Below, piece after piece: positions 1 to 25,311 of a DNA stretch of 64,000 nucleotides. Position numbers and translations under genes: made by a program. The notes under the pieces are model-generated. The model had not been told where the DNA came from, ran no database searches, and saw nothing but the letters and a program-made list of their open reading frames with translations. Source of the DNA: Centroberyx gerrardi (taxonomy: Eukaryota; Chordata; Actinopteri; Beryciformes; Berycidae); contig NC_136012.1 in the NCBI RefSeq assembly GCF_048128805.1, positions 8,006,121 through 8,070,120 on the forward strand, read 5' to 3'. Each line of letters opens with the position of its first letter. Within the stretch, counting starts at the first letter, position 1.

Positions 1-462
1 ACACTATGTGTACGTTTTAAATACACAGACTAGATTACAGACAATGCAGCGCTATTGTCGGCTTAATAATGAAAACAACAAATGACGGTTTTCGAATGGG
101 TGAAATATCCTATGATAGAAATTTGACTTTTACAGTGGGCTGTCTATACTGTCTTCACTATATTTCATGAAGACAGGAAGTCTCCCACTCATCAGCCTAC
201 ACAATCACCATGATGCTTCTCAGTCCAGATAACGTAACATTAGTATTTAGCCAGCGAGGGAGCTTTGTTAGCAGGTATCTTGCTCCTCACTCCCTTAGTA
301 TAGAAGTGGCTTTTCAGGGTTTTTGGACATATGGATATGTGAAATTATGAGTTTGAATTTACAGTGTAGGGTGGTCCAATTCCTCGTGGTATTTGAGGGG
401 AGACAATGCTGCACTTATTTCTGAAAGAAAGACAAACATCAAGATTCACACATGAGTTATTC
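1..462. other. Left-edge intergenic sequence, no gene seen
   Basis: AT-rich sequence with no exon-like reading frame, RNA gene or repeat family that I recognise. It lies beyond the likely poly(A) sites of the minus-strand PLAAT gene. Confidence 0.5.
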
Positions 463-611
463 TTTATTCAAAAGGAGTGCAAATGACATTTTAGAAGTAA
501 ACTGCAGGGCTCTTACACCAGTTTAGTCCAGGATCCAACTGAAAAATGTCTCCTCTCTCCCTGGCACCCAGGCTCATGAAACCATCATATTCCCATATGG
601 TACACTTTATT
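463..611 (-). terminator. Candidate poly(A) signals of the PLAAT-family gene
   Basis: On the minus strand AATAAA occurs at 611-606 and again at 468-463, downstream of the PLAAT stop codon at 1144-1146. Either could end a 3' UTR of about 0.55-0.7 kb. Which one is used cannot be told from sequence. Confidence 0.5.
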
Positions 612-1143
612 GCACATTAAATTCCATTACCTTTCTGTGAGTTGTAGCAACACTTCTATTTAATATGTCAATATTATAAATAACTCAGAATTTCATGTTA
701 AAACATTCTATCTTTCTCCCGTTGTCCTCATGGCTATGGCACCTTCATTATTGGCATCACCTGGCTGTTGTACACCAGAGAATGGTGGATATCCCTCCTC
801 TCCCATTTGTGCTTTTGCTGTACTGTATGTCCTGTCTGTATAAATCTTAAAAAGCTGGAAAAATATAAGGCCTTGATCCCAAACCAACCAGTCAGTCATT
901 ATTGCGGAAACCAAAGAAGTGGTAGTAAAGTTGAAGAGAATAAAAATTGCACAAATTGGTTTAAGGTACAACCACCAGTACTTCTCTCCCTTGGGTTGGG
1001 AGGAACTTGGGATTGGTTTGGGATTTGGGGTGGAGTGACTTAGGCAGTGTTATCTGTCGTTGAGAGTGATCGTTTTAAGTTTTAGTTAAGTTTTGCTGGT
1101 GATCTGTTAATCAAGCCCCGTAACAGGTGACCCGGGACGCCGA

Positions 1144-2056
1144 TCATTGCTTGTTGTCCTTTTCTTTCTTCCCGCCTCCGAACAGGGCTCCCGCCAGTGC
1201 CACGAAGCCCAGGCCCACCACTGTGGCCACGCCTGCTGCCATGACGTATTCTCCTGCCTTACGCGCCTGTGGAGGGGGACACACAAACAAGCAGAACCTG
1301 TATTAAGTGGGTAGGAATTGGTCATTTGGGATTGCAGTGCAGGACCGAGACTTTCTGGTTGTGGAAGTCCAACGTGGGTCCACCTACCTGCCGGGACTCG
1401 GCCTTGCCGTAGCGCAGCTCCGTGGCAAAGTGCTCACAGTTGCCCCTGAAGACGCAGTAGGGCAGCTCCTGGCCCACCACCGAGCGGGCCTCCCTCGCGA
1501 TGACGTGCGCGGAGCGGGGCTCGTACTTCTTGTCCAGGCCGTTGTTGATTTGCCACTGGTGGGTCCCGACCACATCCCACAGCTCCTCCCGCTTCACCAC
1601 GGCCTTCTCACAGAAGACGGACATCATACTGTTGGCTCCTGCCCCTGGAACCTCGGCTAAGGACGGGGGGGGGGGGGTAGGAGGGCATATAACAGAGAGA
1701 GAGACGCTAGTTATACAGGGTTTGTGTACTGAATGTTTTTTAGGTATACTGAGTGCCTTATATCCTAAGTTTAGGAATTTCATCTTGCACTGTGGGTCAG
1801 TTAACCAAACTAATGATCCAAGTCATACTCTGGTCTGCACAACTACAAGTCACAGTGAATCTTGGCTCTCAAATGAAGGTTATATTCGGTCCAGGACTGG
1901 GCTTGGTCAGTATTTGGGAATCGCTGTTGTGTAAAAGAGTGACTCACAGGGGGGTGCCAAGTGAACAACGAAGCCATCGCCAATGTACACAGCCCAGTGC
2001 TGATAGGAGCCACGGAAGATTTCTATCAAGTCCCCAACCTCTGGCTTCTCGTCATA
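1144..2056 (-). CDS. plaat3: PLAAT/HRASLS-family phospholipase A and acyltransferase (plaat3-like)
   Basis: Thiol-dependent phospholipase A1/2 and N-/O-acyltransferase of the LRAT-like fold; in mammals these act on phosphatidylcholine and phosphatidylethanolamine at cell membranes. Coding exons, minus strand: 2056-1948, 1656-1388 and 1266-1144, ending in TGA; all three join in phase. The family catalytic triad is present: the His of [10 protein letters not shown], the His of VVHLAPP, and the Cys of the NCEHF motif. A hydrophobic C-terminal helix ([20 protein letters not shown]) followed by a Lys-rich tail is the usual membrane anchor. The exon starting [14 protein letters not shown] needs an upstream phase-0 exon for the initiator Met, which I could not fix. 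One candidate is ATG CAA TCA CAG around 2690, followed by a GC donor. The family is certain. The paralogue name is tentative and rests on 11q12-like neighbours. Confidence 0.85.
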
Positions 2057-2204
2057 CTTGGGTTGGGAAATATGGAAAGAAAAAACTGTGATTTAGCAAC
2101 AGACTGTGTTTGGCAACAAAGCAGAAGATTTGACCTGGCTGGACACTCACACTGATACACACGGAGTGACTGAAAGGGAGATGAACCAGGCCAAATATAA
2201 TGGG

Positions 2205-2232
<28 letters not shown>
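2205..2232. repeat. (TA)14 microsatellite in PLAAT intron
   Basis: Uninterrupted TA dinucleotides in the intron upstream of the QHW exon. Likely polymorphic, with no sign of function. Confidence 0.95.
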
Positions 2233-2235
<3 letters not shown>

Positions 2236-2807
2236 GCAATGCAGATTGAGAGGCTGCCATACAATGGCCTGATTGATCAGTATTAATAGGATTACTAACC
2301 AGCGTTGGGGCCATGACAGTTTCTGAGGAATTTTAATCCTTGGAACTGGTTTCACTTTCCAAATGAGACTCACCACCTGGAGGAATAAATCATTTGGCCG
2401 AGACTATCATAAAAACGAAGCAGAGCAAAGTACTCATACACAGAGATCCTAAGCAGTAGAGGTGACATTTGTCTCCCCTGCTGCGTTATCTCCATGGTTA
2501 CAGATACTTGCCATTGCCACAGAGCTCTTGCAAATAAATATACCGTTACGTTAGATAGGACAGCTAATAACTATCAATTTCAATTTGACTGTAAGAGTTT
2601 CAAAAGACAGCATTCAGTCATTACAAACAAACAGCATCTTTCCTCAGAGTGAGCTAACGGTAGCTAGTTAATTCGCTTGCCTGTGATTGCATCGTTGTTT
2701 TTGTAGCTAGTTCACCCGGAGAAACGTTGACCTAACGCTAAGAAACAGACGCATCACGACATCTTCGAGGCTTTAACCTAAGCAAAATATTTTTATAATA
2801 TTCTTAC

Positions 2808-3075
2808 CTTTACCGCTAATGTCACAGTACGCTGTCAGCCAGATACGCAATCGTTAGCACCAAAACTCAGCTGCCGAAGATCAGCTGATTGCTCAGCAGC
2901 TGCGTCAAGCATGCCGGAAGAAGACACAACAATGCCGGAAATTAAAAGATTTTGCCTTCAAAATAAAAGCGGAAAATTTGCTACAGGAAAAAACTTTGGA
3001 CAAATTTTGGAAAAAAAACGTTGCCGTACGCTCGTCAGTAACGGTTTTATTTTTTTTAATTGTCACCGGAAGTCT
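2808..3075 (-). promoter_or_regulatory. 5' non-coding exon and promoter of the PLAAT-family gene
   Basis: On the minus strand a strong donor (AAAG then GTAAGAA) ends at 2808, marking a likely untranslated first exon of about 2808-2900. Upstream are three ETS-type CCGGAA(G) motifs in plus orientation: 2914-2920, 2935-2940 and 3067-3073. Clustered ETS sites next to a TSS are typical of TATA-less housekeeping promoters. The exon contains an upstream ATG whose frame soon closes, so it is not the main start. The exact TSS is inferred. Confidence 0.5.
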
Positions 3076-3256
3076 TTTTTTATTCTGGCTAGTTTGACAC
3101 CAGTTTATCTTTTTTTGACACTCCAGCATACGCAGAAAACAACAACGTAACTTTCTGTCGAGCACTTGATGCCTTCAAAGCTGTCGGAAATATCGTTTTT
3201 TCCATTTAGCTAAGCGCAGAACTCAATAAAATGGTAGGCTATATACAACCGGGAAA

Positions 3257-3286
3257 GTCGGAGAACATCGGAGAACGTCGGAGAAC
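3257..3286. repeat. Three-unit 10-bp tandem repeat
   Basis: Three adjacent copies of RTCGGAGAAC (G, A, G at the first position), followed by a broken fourth (ATCGACG). It lies in the spacer between the divergent PLAAT and ints5 genes. The period is close to one helical turn. Confidence 0.85.
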
Positions 3287-4036
3287 ATCGACGCTCTGTC
3301 ATCAACTGATGGTAAAAGCGATGTATACAACATCTTTTAGTTTGCAAATTAATTAAAACACAATTACAAGCACGTTGCGCATTTTCCCTTCCTCGTTTTG
3401 CCGCATTCACGTGTACAGTTCGATTTCTAAAATAACAATCACCAAAACTACTTTTGTACAGGCTCCATTTTGTCATTATTTCAGACCAAAAATACTTCAA
3501 TGTGCGATAAGTCATATTTACTACTTCGGACCTCGAAAGTAAGAGCTCAGGAAGAGCACGTGAAGGCAGCAACTGGATCACGTGCAGGTAAAAACTGTAT
3601 GTATCCTTTATGGTCACATTGTTTAAAAGCACACGAATAGATTGTGATTTTCTGATCTCTTAAAATTGCATTCAGCAACTTATGTAAATTCAGGTAAATT
3701 TGTGTTTAACCGGTTGAACCACGAAAACAGTCTAAACGCAGATAGTGATCCATTCTAAACGCAAATAGTGATACATTATGTTTGCGATCCATTCCTGTCA
3801 CAGCCAGTCTTTCCCAGTCAGTGCCGCTAGATGGCGCCAATGACGCGAGCAATCTGTGTCAGCGTTCCTTTTGTACCGTCGAAGAAGACCTGATTTCCGG
3901 CTTTGGAGCGCCCTTTTGATATTTTGTCCTGAAAATTGTCAAATAATAGAACATTTAGCTCTCATAATTGCGTCTATCAAATCCCATAGCTGAGAGGTGG
4001 TTTTAATGCTACGCATTAATGTTAAAAGACCAAGCG
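3287..4036. promoter_or_regulatory. Spacer and probable ints5 promoter
   Basis: Divergent spacer between the PLAAT gene and ints5. A YY1-like AGATGGCG core lies at about 3830, and a TTTCCGG ETS-type core at about 3893, on the ints5-proximal side. The rest is AT-rich. A long open frame on the minus strand across 3210-3632 shows no recognisable protein. Confidence 0.35.
3731..3776. repeat. Two-unit 23-bp tandem repeat
   Basis: Two adjacent 23-bp units starting TCTAAACGCA and differing at two positions, about 260 bp upstream of the ints5 start codon. Possibly part of the ints5 promoter. No known factor site recognised. Confidence 0.8.
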
Positions 4037-7000
4037 ATGTCTGTCGTTTTTGACGGGAATCCCCTGAAAGCGATGCAGAACTCTCACACACACACACCGC
4101 AAAATGCCTTGAGGTGAGTAGTAGTAACGTTAGTGGAAGCTGTTTCACTGACAGTACAAATCATTTCGTACTCTTAGCAGACTTATTATGTTGGCTATTT
4201 ACAGTGACTGTACCCACAAACATAGGCCTTATCCGAATAATACATTTATAGTTGACAAGACTGTTTTATCAATCAAGCTAATGTTGAAAGTTACTGGATT
4301 AACAATAGAATCTAACGTTATTCTCAGTGTATCGTTGACCTTATTGGCAGTGATGTATAAATATGGATATATGGTTTGACAGCCCTCCCCATCGCTCTCT
4401 CTCTCTCACATACACATACACACACACCACTCCTTCCCCCTCTCCCTCCTCTTTTTCTGCTTGTTGATGTTAACCTCCACACTTTGACAAATCCTCTGTC
4501 CCTCTCCTCCCCTCCCCTCCCCATCAGCACCCAGGAACTGTCCCAGGAGATCAAGTCCTTCATCAGTGGCGTGGACACCGTTCAGGGCCGGAAGCTCAGT
4601 GTCAGGGAGCATGCCCGCTGCGCTGTGCGCCTGCTGCGCTCGGTCCCGGCCTGCCGAGGGGCCGTGCTGGAGCATCTGAGGGGCGTGTACGACGAGCACG
4701 TCTCTGCCTTCCTGCACAACCTGGAGACAGAGGGCGACGCCAGCACCGGGGCCGGATCCAACCTGGAGGACATCATACAGGTGGGGTGGGGTGGACTCAG
4801 GCTCACGGATGTGGAAATCTACTATACACAGAAATGCTTGAAAGTACCCACCAAATGATGGTTGGTTGACTATCAGGCAGACATAATTGAATAATTGACA
4901 GACTTGAAACTACATGGAAAAATGAAAATATTCAGGAAAGACATTGGATGGTCCTTTTCTTAAAGGTCACATAGATTAGTATTTACTGAAAAAAGTCTCT
5001 TCCACCATACCCCCTCATACTAACGACCTCCCCAATTTTGTTTTGGTAGTAGTATTTATAAAATATATAAAACATATCTGTTTTTGCTTCCATGTCAGTA
5101 GATGTTCTTCTTCTAAAACAGAGTCACAATGAAGAGACACTTCTGAGTTTGTGTGTATTCTTAGAAATTTGATCATGTTCCAGACATTTCCCAGAAAATA
5201 GTCCTAAACAGACTGATAACCTTTCACAAAGCCAGTATGCACTAAAGAGCATTGACATATTACATTAGTTAAGGGTTAATTACATTACATTGTATTTCTG
5301 TTTGTCTCCAGGAGGTTCATGGCGTGCTGTCAGAGTTCATCCGCCTCAACCCGCGGGCCTGGGCCCCTCTGGTGTCAGCCTGGGCCGTGGACTTGCTGGG
5401 CCAGCTGAGCAGCAAGCACGCGGGGCGCAGGGCCGCCCCCAACTCCTCCAGCCTAAATGAGCTGCTCCAGCTCTGGATGTCCTGTGCCGCCACCCGCTCC
5501 CTCATGGAGGCCTACTCCCAGTGCTTGGCCGCCATGCTGGCCTGGTGCCCCGACGCCTGTGTGGACGCGCTGCTGGACACCTCGGTCCAGCACTCCCCGC
5601 ATTTCGACTGGGTGGTGGCTCACATCGGCTCCGCCTTCCCGGGGACCATCATCAGCAGAGTGCTGGCCTGCGGACTCAAGGACTTCTGCTCACATGGCAC
5701 CAAGGACCAAGGGCTAGGGGTGATGGGAGGGGATAAAGGCAGCAGAGTGCCCAAGATTGGCTCGGTGGTGGGAATCCTCGGTCACCTGGCGGCGCATCAC
5801 TCGGACAGCATCCGGCGGGAGCTGCTGAGGATGTTCCAGGAGAGCCTGAGCCCCTCAGGCCCTCTGTCTCCCTCTTCATCGTCTTCCTCCTGGGAGAGCT
5901 CCCCTCAGCTCCGCCGAGCTGCGATACCCTTCCTGCTCCAGCTGGCTGCGCTGTCCCCCAACCTGCTCGGCGCCGTGTCCGCAGAGCTGGTGGAGTTGCT
6001 CAGGCCGCCCGTGCTGCTCCAGCTGCAGGCGCTGCTGCAGGGCCTGCCCAGGGAGGAGCTGGACAACATGCTGGGGCTGGCTGTCCACCTCATCAGCCAG
6101 AGCCCGGCAGGAGGGGCCCGGGTGCTCCGCTTCCTGGCCGACACGGCCACCCCGGCTTCGGTCATCATCTCCGGCCCTACGCCCTCCCCTCACGAAGGAG
6201 TCCGCGAAGCCTGTGACCGCCTGCTCCAGATGCTGCTCCTGCACCTCCATAAGCTGGTCTACAACCGCTCGGACGGAGGGGAAGGCAACCTCCATCACTC
6301 TGCCTCCTCCCAGGCCCAGAGGGTCATCCCCTTCCTGGAGGAGCTGCAGGGCCATGTGGGTGAGCTGTGCGCCGAGACGCTGCGGCTGGAGAGGAAGCGC
6401 CACCTCTGGCTGCACCAACTGCTGTGCCTGCTGTCGGTGTACGGGGGCCCCACCGTGGCCACCGAGGCCCTCTGCCAGCTGCTCACGCAGGCCCGCAACC
6501 CGGAGGAGCTGGCCCTGGCCTGGCAGCTCCACACCCCGCTATCCGCCTGCCTGCCGGGCCTCATTCCTGCCGCCGTGGCCCGCTGCGTGGCCCAGATCCA
6601 CACCCACACCCTGGGGCCCCGGCAGCTCCGGCAGCTGCTGCTCAACCTGGCCGCCGCCATCCAGAGTCAGGACGAGGAGAGAAGAGGAGCGGCGGGCGCC
6701 CAGTCCTCCATGGCCATCCAGGTGGGCTCGGCGGTCTCGGGACACCTCCACGACTTTTGCCCGCTCCTCCTTCACGGTGACCCGGCCGTATCCCACGCCG
6801 CGGTGCGCCTCCTGTCCTCCAGCCCGCTCCCCCGCACCTCCTCCCCGGCACACCTGCTCCTGCTCTCCCGCGCCGCCGTCACTCACTTCTTCCTGGCGCT
6901 GCGGAGGAGAGGAGAAGGGGGGAAGGTGGGGCGGGACGGGGGCCAGGCGGGAGAGGCGGTGAACTGTTCGGTCCTGCTCCTGTCCCGTTTGGCGGCCTAC

Positions 7001-8808
7001 TCTCCCCTCACTCTCAAGTCTGTGCTCCAGCAGCTGGTGGAGGGAGCGCTGCATAAAGGCAACACCGACCTGTTTGGAGGGCAGATTGCCGACATGGCCG
7101 GCGACCCCCCGCTCTCCCCGTCCCAGTGTCCCGACCTCGGAGCCTCCCTGCTGGACATCAACTGCCGGTTCGGCACCACCGTCAACTTCTCCGGCAGCGT
7201 GTGGTCGGTGTTCCACGCCGGGGTGATCGGCAAGGGGCTGAAGGTCCGCACTGCCAGACCGCTCCCCGACCCAGCCGGGGTCATACAGGTGAGCCACACT
7301 GTTTTAGAGCTGTAGTCGCCCACAGTTTCAAGCAACATGTAGATTAGATTAGATTAGATGAAGTGATCCCTGTGGAGAAACTGGATCATCACAGCAGCAG
7401 AGAATAAGATAGAGCTAAGAATAGACAGTAGAAAGCACTGTAATGCCACAAGTAATCACACCTACCAAATGTATTGTATGAAAGAGAATAATAGAGTAAA
7501 TAAAGAAATAAAGATACAGCATCTTCATTGACATATTACCAATTGAGGTGAGTGTGCTAGTTTGCTTCGCCAGCCATTCCCTATAAAGAACAAATATACA
7601 TAAATCTGAATATGAACTTGTGAATATGAAGTCATTCATCACAGTTTCCTCGGATGGTCATACACAAAATGATCAAGGCTACTATAGTCTGTGTAATGTC
7701 TGTATTTTTTTTTTGTAATTCAAGTTTTTATTAATTTTAAGAGATTTGGTACATGTATTACTCTTACATCATTTGTTGATGACAGGAGTAAGCATTTCAT
7801 AAAAGGGTCAACATTATCAAAATAATAAAATTGAGTTGACAATAAGATGACACATACATGCCATAAAATAGCATACAGTATGGGGATAGAGACAACAAAA
7901 ATAACAATGATAAAATAAGAAATAAGAACAATAAGAAAATACAGTACTTTAGGCTTATTTATAATTGATGTGAATCCAGAAGTCATTCCATAGCGATGTC
8001 TGTATTTGTGTGTATCTTGTATTTGATGTTTTATCCTTCCAAGACCAAAATGTGTCAATCTGTCATCATCGTCTCCTCTCTACAGAATGTCCAGACCCTG
8101 CTGGCTGTGACAGTCCAGTGCTGCAGCTCCTCCGGCCTCAACGGCGCCATCAACGGTTCTCGGCACCCGCCGGCCGACCCCGACGAGCCGCCGCCCGTCA
8201 ACGCCGAGGCAGCCAAGGTCATCGCGGTCACGCTGGTGGAAAACATCTGTCCGGACGTGGCCAACGGGGAGCTGTCCTGGCCGCCGGAGGAGCACGCCCA
8301 CACCACGGTGGAGCGAGACATCCACATTCGCCGCTGCTTCGAGGCCCACCCCGTCCTCTTCCCCCTGCTGCACGTGGTGGCCGCCGGCCGCCCGGCCCTC
8401 TGCTACTGCTCGGCGGTGCTCAGGGGCCTCCTGGCCACCCTGCTGGCCCACTGGGAGGCGTCCCGTGAGGCCGCGGCCACAGACTCCCCCTGGCACCTCC
8501 AGGCCTCCTGCCTCCTGGTGTCCTGCATGGGAGAGGGCCAGCTGCTGCCGCCCGTGCTGGGGAACGTCCACGAGGCCTTCCCCTACCTCACGCCCTTCGA
8601 GGTGCGGCTGCTGCTGCTGGCCGTGTGGGAGTACGTGAGGGGCAACGGGCCCATGCCCCAGAAGTTCGTCTTCAGCTCGGAGAAGGGCCTGTTCTGCAGG
8701 GATTTCTCGCGGGACGGGGACGTGGCGAGATACGTGGCGCCGATTCATAGCGTCCTGCATAAAAACATTGCTAGACTGGGACACCTGTGTTGGCGGTTCC
8801 AGCTCTGA
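4037..8808 (+). CDS. ints5: Integrator complex subunit 5
   Basis: Scaffold subunit of the nuclear Integrator complex, which cleaves the 3' ends of snRNAs and attenuates promoter-proximal RNA polymerase II transcripts. Exons: 4037-4113, 4528-4780, 5312-7288 and 8086-8808, with GT-AG introns and matching phases, giving 1009 aa against about 1019 in human. Diagnostic blocks: [14 protein letters not shown] and [13 protein letters not shown] (exon 2); [31 protein letters not shown] and [15 protein letters not shown] (exon 3); [25 protein letters not shown] and [14 protein letters not shown] (exon 4). The protein is all-helical, HEAT-like and Leu-rich. ATG 4037 (purine at -3) is preferred over in-frame ATG 4019, which has a poor context; an in-frame stop lies at 4004. 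The large exon is strongly GC-rich. The poorly conserved N terminus includes an HTHT stretch encoded by a CA repeat. Confidence 0.96.
7338..7530. repeat. Diverged teleost dispersed repeat, non-LTR tail type
   Basis: In ints5 intron 3 an (ATTAG)n stretch is followed by GTGATCCCTGTGGAGAAA and an AT-rich tail. This resembles the very common fish repeat reading roughly as a tail of ATTAG units, TTTATTGATCCC and GGGGAAAT, usually attributed to LINE 3' ends. The family assignment is from memory and the copy is badly decayed. Confidence 0.45.
7531..8085. other. AT-rich remainder of ints5 intron 3
   Basis: A poly-T run and long AT-rich sequence rich in AATAAGA-like words, ending in the exon 4 acceptor CTCTCTACAG. 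It may be old retroposon tail sequence, but no coding remnant is visible. Confidence 0.4.
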
Positions 8809-9055
8809 GAATCAGCGGGGAGCAAACTGAGCAGAGGAAGGAGGGAGGGATTGAATTGTATGTTTAGGAGAATGTAAAATAGAGGGAATAGAGGGGGAGG
8901 GAATACTGTGTTGCATTGTTCCAAGAGTGGACTGCAATGTTGTTATCACTGTACTTCAGTTCCATACAAGTATAGCTGTGTGTACTTTTTGTACCATATT
9001 TTTAGACCTGATTCTTTTCTAACTAGTTGTTTCTGTGAGAAAGAAAGAGTGACTA

Positions 9056-9296
9056 AATAAATGACACAGGTATCATATGCTTAATACAATATTAATATTT
9101 GCCCCTAACAAAACAGCCTTAATATGTCGTTTGGGTCAAGAAATGCAATCCTGTTAAATCAGTTATAGACTGTTAGTATAATTTTCAGATTGTTCTCACA
9201 AAGTACATGTTATGAGATTGTCTCTGGCATTATTCTAAATATGTCTTGTGTCTTTTGTTATATGCGCAAACTGTGTCAACCACTTCGCAAAATAAA
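9056..9296 (+). terminator. ints5: Candidate poly(A) signals of ints5
   Basis: AATAAA at 9056-9061 and again at 9291-9296, 250-490 nt after the ints5 stop. Either leaves only about 0.4-0.7 kb before the ganab start codon. Confidence 0.6.
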
Positions 9297-9752
9297 TTTT
9301 CAATTAGTCAAAGACTGTGTCTTAAATCAGCTTGTAGATTGTGCAATGTGTTATTGCAAAACTCTCTTGGTGACTGCTGTGATTGTCTTCTACCCTGGTT
9401 TGAAAGCAATCAAGTGCAAGCAATGAGAGAAATACAGAGCGATGTGTGCACTGACTGGAGCTGAGCTTCACGCTGACGTGTCCGTGCCTGAGAGGATAAA
9501 GATGTATAGGAACAAGACATGCATGTGTGGTGACGTAGAGACCACCTATATTATAAGATAATACATTGATAAAGTGTTTCTAAATGATACAGCTAACTAG
9601 ATGTTACAATCTGTCCGATACCGTTCACAACATCCTTTATCAATTTGGAGAAATTAAACATCAATATTCCACCTAGTTGCTGGGAATCTTGCTTTCCCAA
9701 CGATCTTTGCTGCGGAGTGAAATGGGCGGAGTCAAACTGGAGCATAATCAAG

Positions 9753-23072
<13,320 letters not shown>

Positions 23073-23362
23073 CCACGGAGACGGGAGAGGACGGCGTGGA
23101 GGAGGAGACAGAAGAAGATGAGGAGGAAATGACTGAACTAGACTGAACAGGAGAAAGGAGAGAGAGAGGGGCTGAGTGGAGTAGACACAAGCGCTTAAAT
23201 ACAAGAGACAAACTAAAGCAAGACAACAGAACAGGCTCACTCACTGTGGAACATGGAGAACGGATAGACAGAGGACCTAAACACACACACACATAAATGC
23301 ACATGCCATGCTCTCTTCATCTGTCAGTGTGCAGTTTTCATTCATGCATACTAATTACCTCC

Positions 23363-23368
<6 letters not shown>

Positions 23369-23398
<30 letters not shown>
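23369..23398. repeat. (CA)15 microsatellite in ganab 3' UTR
   Basis: CA dinucleotide run about 300 nt after the ganab stop, transcribed in the 3' UTR. In RNA it would be an hnRNP L-type binding tract. Confidence 0.9.
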
Positions 23399-23399
<1 letters not shown>

Positions 23400-24830
23400 C
23401 CCCATGTACACTTGTTAGTAGAACTGAGCCACATTACAACTCTACCATGTCCCTCCTGTGTTCAGTTAAACTATAATGTTTTCGTCGCCTAACTGAAGGG
23501 TTTCTACTAGATAGATAATTTTGTTTGTCACATTTTTCAGTTTAGATAACGATTGAGCAATTCCAATCACGATGTCATTGTAATTAAACTTTTGAGTGTA
23601 GGAAAAAGACATTCAGGCGCCTTTTTGTTTTCTGTGTGCGTTTTTTTTTTTTTTTTCCCTCAGGTTGTCCATCCAATATGCCTCAGAATAAAGGAGATCA
23701 GTGGGGAGATTGTTTGTTTGCCGTTCAAAATGAAGGTGCACATTCAAACACACATGCTCCAGTAACTGTCAATTCCCTCTATCTGGCCATGTGTTTTTCC
23801 AACTTGAGACCCCTTTTAAAAATTAATTCCATCTCCCCCCCCCCTTTCTAAGCCAAGCACTTCAACTGATCAAGAAATCTGCCTCCATTACTCGTGCCGC
23901 GTTTCATACAGGTTGCATTGGGGCAAGGCTCACCAACAATCCCCTATATGTCTCTACACTCATCTGTATTGTCAGGCCGCTTTTCTTCTTTTTATTGCTG
24001 CAACAAGATGTAAAGAAATAATCATCGTTGCTACAGTTCATTCTTGTGCAGCCTCTCCCTACGTTTGTCTTGGGTGAATTTGTGCGCACGGAAATGGCAT
24101 TATCGTTACTACACTAAGGAGTAAGTGTGGAGGCTGTCCGACAGCAACTACTGACCAGAGAGGGGGTTATTGGCTATTCTTTTGAACAGCATGCCATTTG
24201 GCAACAGGAATTGTTCAGGGGACTGAACCACTGATGTTGTGGAAGAATCATCCTGTTGGCATGCTTTCTTTGTTTTATCATGTCCTTTTTCTGATGTGTC
24301 CAACATTGTTTACTTGATTTTTCTTTTCTTTTTTTAATGCACTTGAGGAAGATTGAGAACTAAAAACCAGTTTAGATTTCGGGTGGTTAACTAGATATTG
24401 GTTTATATTATCAGTCCAGGATTTCCAGTGTGTCATTTATAATATTTCAATATAAATGGACAGGTCGAGCCTAATCCTTGACCTTGAAAGTTTATTTCAG
24501 TGATGAGGAGTATGAGTTTTGATGATTTGTGTCCATAAAAATCTATTCTTAATGTGAACCGAGCAACGGTAAATATTCAAATGAACTTCTGGAGACTCTG
24601 GAATCAGTCTAGTCAAAGCACCTGACCTTTTAGGGGGCGTTGTTATTGTATGAGTTTGTCTCCTTGATTGTTTTTATGATCAAGATGTACATTTTGCTGC
24701 AGTTTTTGTAGGAGGTAAGCCTTTTAGCCGGAGAGATGTCCTGAGTTGGTGGTAATGCAGGTTAAACAGGAGTCTGCAGCTGTTGGAATCAAAGTTGTCA
24801 GATGTATTTTACAAGATGAGACCAAGTGAA

Positions 24831-24904
24831 AATAAACTTGACCAAATGTAACAAAGAAGCTGTCTTTGTTTTGATTCAGTCGGCTTGAATTGGGTGTTAA
24901 TAAA
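24831..24904 (+). terminator. ganab: Candidate poly(A) signals of ganab
   Basis: AATAAA at 24831-24836 and 24899-24904, implying a 3' UTR of about 1.8 kb. The prpf39 start codon follows about 0.4 kb later. Confidence 0.65.
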
Positions 24905-25311
24905 GTGTTAATTCCTACCTAAATGCATGTGTCATATTTAGTGAGACGTCCTAAAGCGTGCCTTTACATGAATAAATAGGTTAGGCTCCATAATTTACTG
25001 ATACAATAATTTGGTTAATGTTAATTATTTGTATACTTGCCTGTGAATATTTATTGCCATGCCGGACATTCATACAAAAATGTAGGCCATATTTAAGGAA
25101 CAAGAAGAAAATGGGTGCATATGTTCTTTAGCCCGCATGCACGTCTATGTGTTTACGGTTGCTGATCGTGGACCAGCCTATCCTCTTTCTTTTACATTGT
25201 TTTAAATCAAGACTGACCTCAAATCAGCTTTAATAAAGCAGGAAAGCCTGCGTCTTTGCGCCGGTTTGTTTCTTGTCGCGCTCAAGTGACGTCGTTGATA
25301 CATTTTCAATC

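Noticed and set aside
3210-3632. A 140-codon open frame on the minus strand in the PLAAT-ints5 spacer
   Set aside because: AT-rich, no domain or family resemblance, and overlaps the tandem repeat. Chance is the simplest explanation.
4376-4527. Upstream ATG in frame with ints5 exon 2 (reading through a CA/CT-rich stretch)
   Set aside because: The stretch is a typical polypyrimidine tract ending in CAG. The exon 4037-4113 joins in phase and gives a better N terminus.
6213-6962. Long alternative-frame open readings over ints5 exon 3 on both strands
   Set aside because: GC-rich exon shadows; the true frame matches Integrator subunit 5 throughout.
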